From the NCBI GenBank assembly GCA_044865965.1, contig JBIOTP010000408.1:1-5464 (forward strand): 5,464 bases of DNA, given 5' to 3'. The DNA comes from Solirubrobacter sp044865965 (GTDB lineage Bacteria > Actinomycetota > Thermoleophilia > Solirubrobacterales > Solirubrobacteraceae). The position numbers were made by a program, and so were the translations under genes. This document shows, in pieces, positions 4,696 through 5,464 of the stretch; the first letter of the stretch is position 1, and each line of letters begins with the position of its first letter. The notes beneath the pieces were generated by a model that was not told where the DNA came from, searched no databases, and saw only the letters and a program-made list of their open reading frames with translations.

Positions 4696-5464
4696 ATGGC
4701 CCGCGACTGGTACGACCTCTTCGTGCTCGACGGCGCCGCGCCCGCGCCGGGGGTGGGTGCAACCCCATCCGAGCGCGAGGAGCGCCGGCGCGGCTTCTTC
4801 CGGCGGCTGCGCGACAACATGCGCAAGACGCGCGAGGCGCTGGCCGCCGAGGTGCACGCCACGCTGTTCGAGGGGGACCTCGACGAGCACACGTGGGAGC
4901 GCCTCGAGGAGGCGCTGATCTACGCCGACGTCGGCGCCAGCACGACCGCGCAGGTCGTCGAGCGCCTCGAGAGAGAAGCGGAGCAGGGCGACATCGTCGG
5001 CGGCGAGGCGCTCACCGACCGGCTCGCGGAGCTGCTCGCCGAGCTCGCGCGCACCGGTGACGACCACATCGACCTCCGGGCCGAGCCGACCGTGATCCTC
5101 GTCGTCGGCGTCAACGGCACCGGCAAGACGACCACGATCGGCAAGCTCGCCTGGCACCTCAAGCACACCCTCGACCGCAACGTCGTGATCGGCGCCGCGG
5201 ACACGTTCCGCGCCGCCGCCGTCGAGCAGCTCGAACGATGGGGGGAGCGCGTCGGCGTGGACGTCGTGAAGGGTCGGGAGGGATCGGACCCCGGCGCGGT
5301 CGCCTTCGACGCCATCGCGCGCGGGCGGGAGCGCCACGCCGACGTCGTGATCGTCGACACCGCCGGCCGCCTGCACACGCAGCACAACCTCATGGAGGAG
5401 CTCTCCAAGGTCCGCCGCGTGATCTCCAAGCAGATGCCCGACGCCCCGCACGAGACGCTGATGA
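4696..5464 (+). CDS. ftsY: Signal recognition particle receptor FtsY, N-terminal part (3' end outside window)
   Basis: FtsY is the SRP receptor GTPase: it docks ribosome-SRP complexes at the inner membrane, pairing with Ffh, for co-translational insertion of membrane proteins. The frame runs from ATG 4696 through the end of the window, giving 256 residues. The acidic A domain is very short, about 26 residues (MARDWYDLFVLDG...). The N domain four-helix bundle covers roughly 27-125 (GFFRRLRDNMRKTREAL, then LEEALIYADVGAS). The G domain begins about 130. G1 is GVNGTGKTTT at 138-147 with IGKLA after it, the insertion-box region has DTFRAAAVEQL at 169-179, and G3 is DTAGR at 221-225. The G4 and G5 motifs and the C-terminus lie beyond the window. 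The start is set by the frame-matching ATG downstream of TATCCT. The motifs are diagnostic; Ffh is the paralogue, but the N-terminal layout and the DTFRAAA and GVNGTGKTT forms favour FtsY. Confidence 0.96.
   Translation, partial: MARDWYDLFVLDGAAPAPGVGATPSEREERRRGFFRRLRDNMRKTREALAAEVHATLFEGDLDEHTWERLEEALIYADVGASTTAQVVERLEREAEQGDIVGGEALTDRLAELLAELARTGDDHIDLRAEPTVILVVGVNGTGKTTTIGKLAWHLKHTLDRNVVIGAADTFRAAAVEQLERWGERVGVDVVKGREGSDPGAVAFDAIARGRERHADVVIVDTAGRLHTQHNLMEELSKVRRVISKQMPDAPHETLM

Noticed and set aside
3866..5060. Plus-strand ORFs of 244 and 381 codons
   Set aside because: They are Arg/Pro/Ala-rich antisense images of the membrane protein, and the longer one also runs out of frame through ftsY.
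3883..5451. Upstream part of the long minus-strand ORF ending at 3706
   Set aside because: This part is antisense to ftsY and out of frame with the seven-helix protein. Only its last 58 codons, from GTG 3882, look like a gene.

Overview
The window comes from a very GC-rich bacterium. Third codon positions are almost all G or C, GTG starts are used, and TAnnnT -10 hexamers lie only a few bases before start codons. With the residue style of the SMC and FtsY proteins and the AbiEi/DUF559 gene, this suggests an actinobacterium, most likely of the Thermoleophilia (Solirubrobacterales) type. The taxon is an inference from composition and family resemblance, not from a search.

Layout: (1) Positions 2-1711 (+) hold the 3' half of smc, from the hinge to the C-terminal ATPase head. 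(2) Positions 1855-2275 (+) hold a Gly/Ser/Ala hexapeptide-repeat protein ending in a cysteine-every-third-residue stretch. Its frame is interrupted once, near 1990-1992, and a TAGCCT box sits six bases before its GTG. (3) Positions 2339-3352 (+) hold a two-domain AbiEi-type winged-helix plus DUF559 endonuclease-like protein. A large imperfect palindrome (2334-2386) lies over its start codon. (4) Positions 4625-3250 (-) hold a compact three-gene run: a seven-helix membrane protein with two duplicated halves and FTR1-like acidic motifs, a 58-aa two-helix membrane protein coupled to it by a GTGA overlap, and a 149-aa basic protein with a C-terminal membrane anchor. The last gene converges on the AbiEi/DUF559 gene and overlaps its 3' end by 103 bp. 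(5) Positions 4696-5464 (+) hold the 5' part of ftsY, running off the window.

smc and ftsY are conserved chromosome-segregation and membrane-targeting genes that are often neighbours. Here about 3 kb of accessory material separates them. The most unusual items are the frameshifted Cys/Gly repeat protein, the 53-bp palindrome at the AbiEi/DUF559 start, and the membrane-protein operon with an internally duplicated transporter-like protein. No rRNA, tRNA, CRISPR array, insertion sequence or phage gene was seen.
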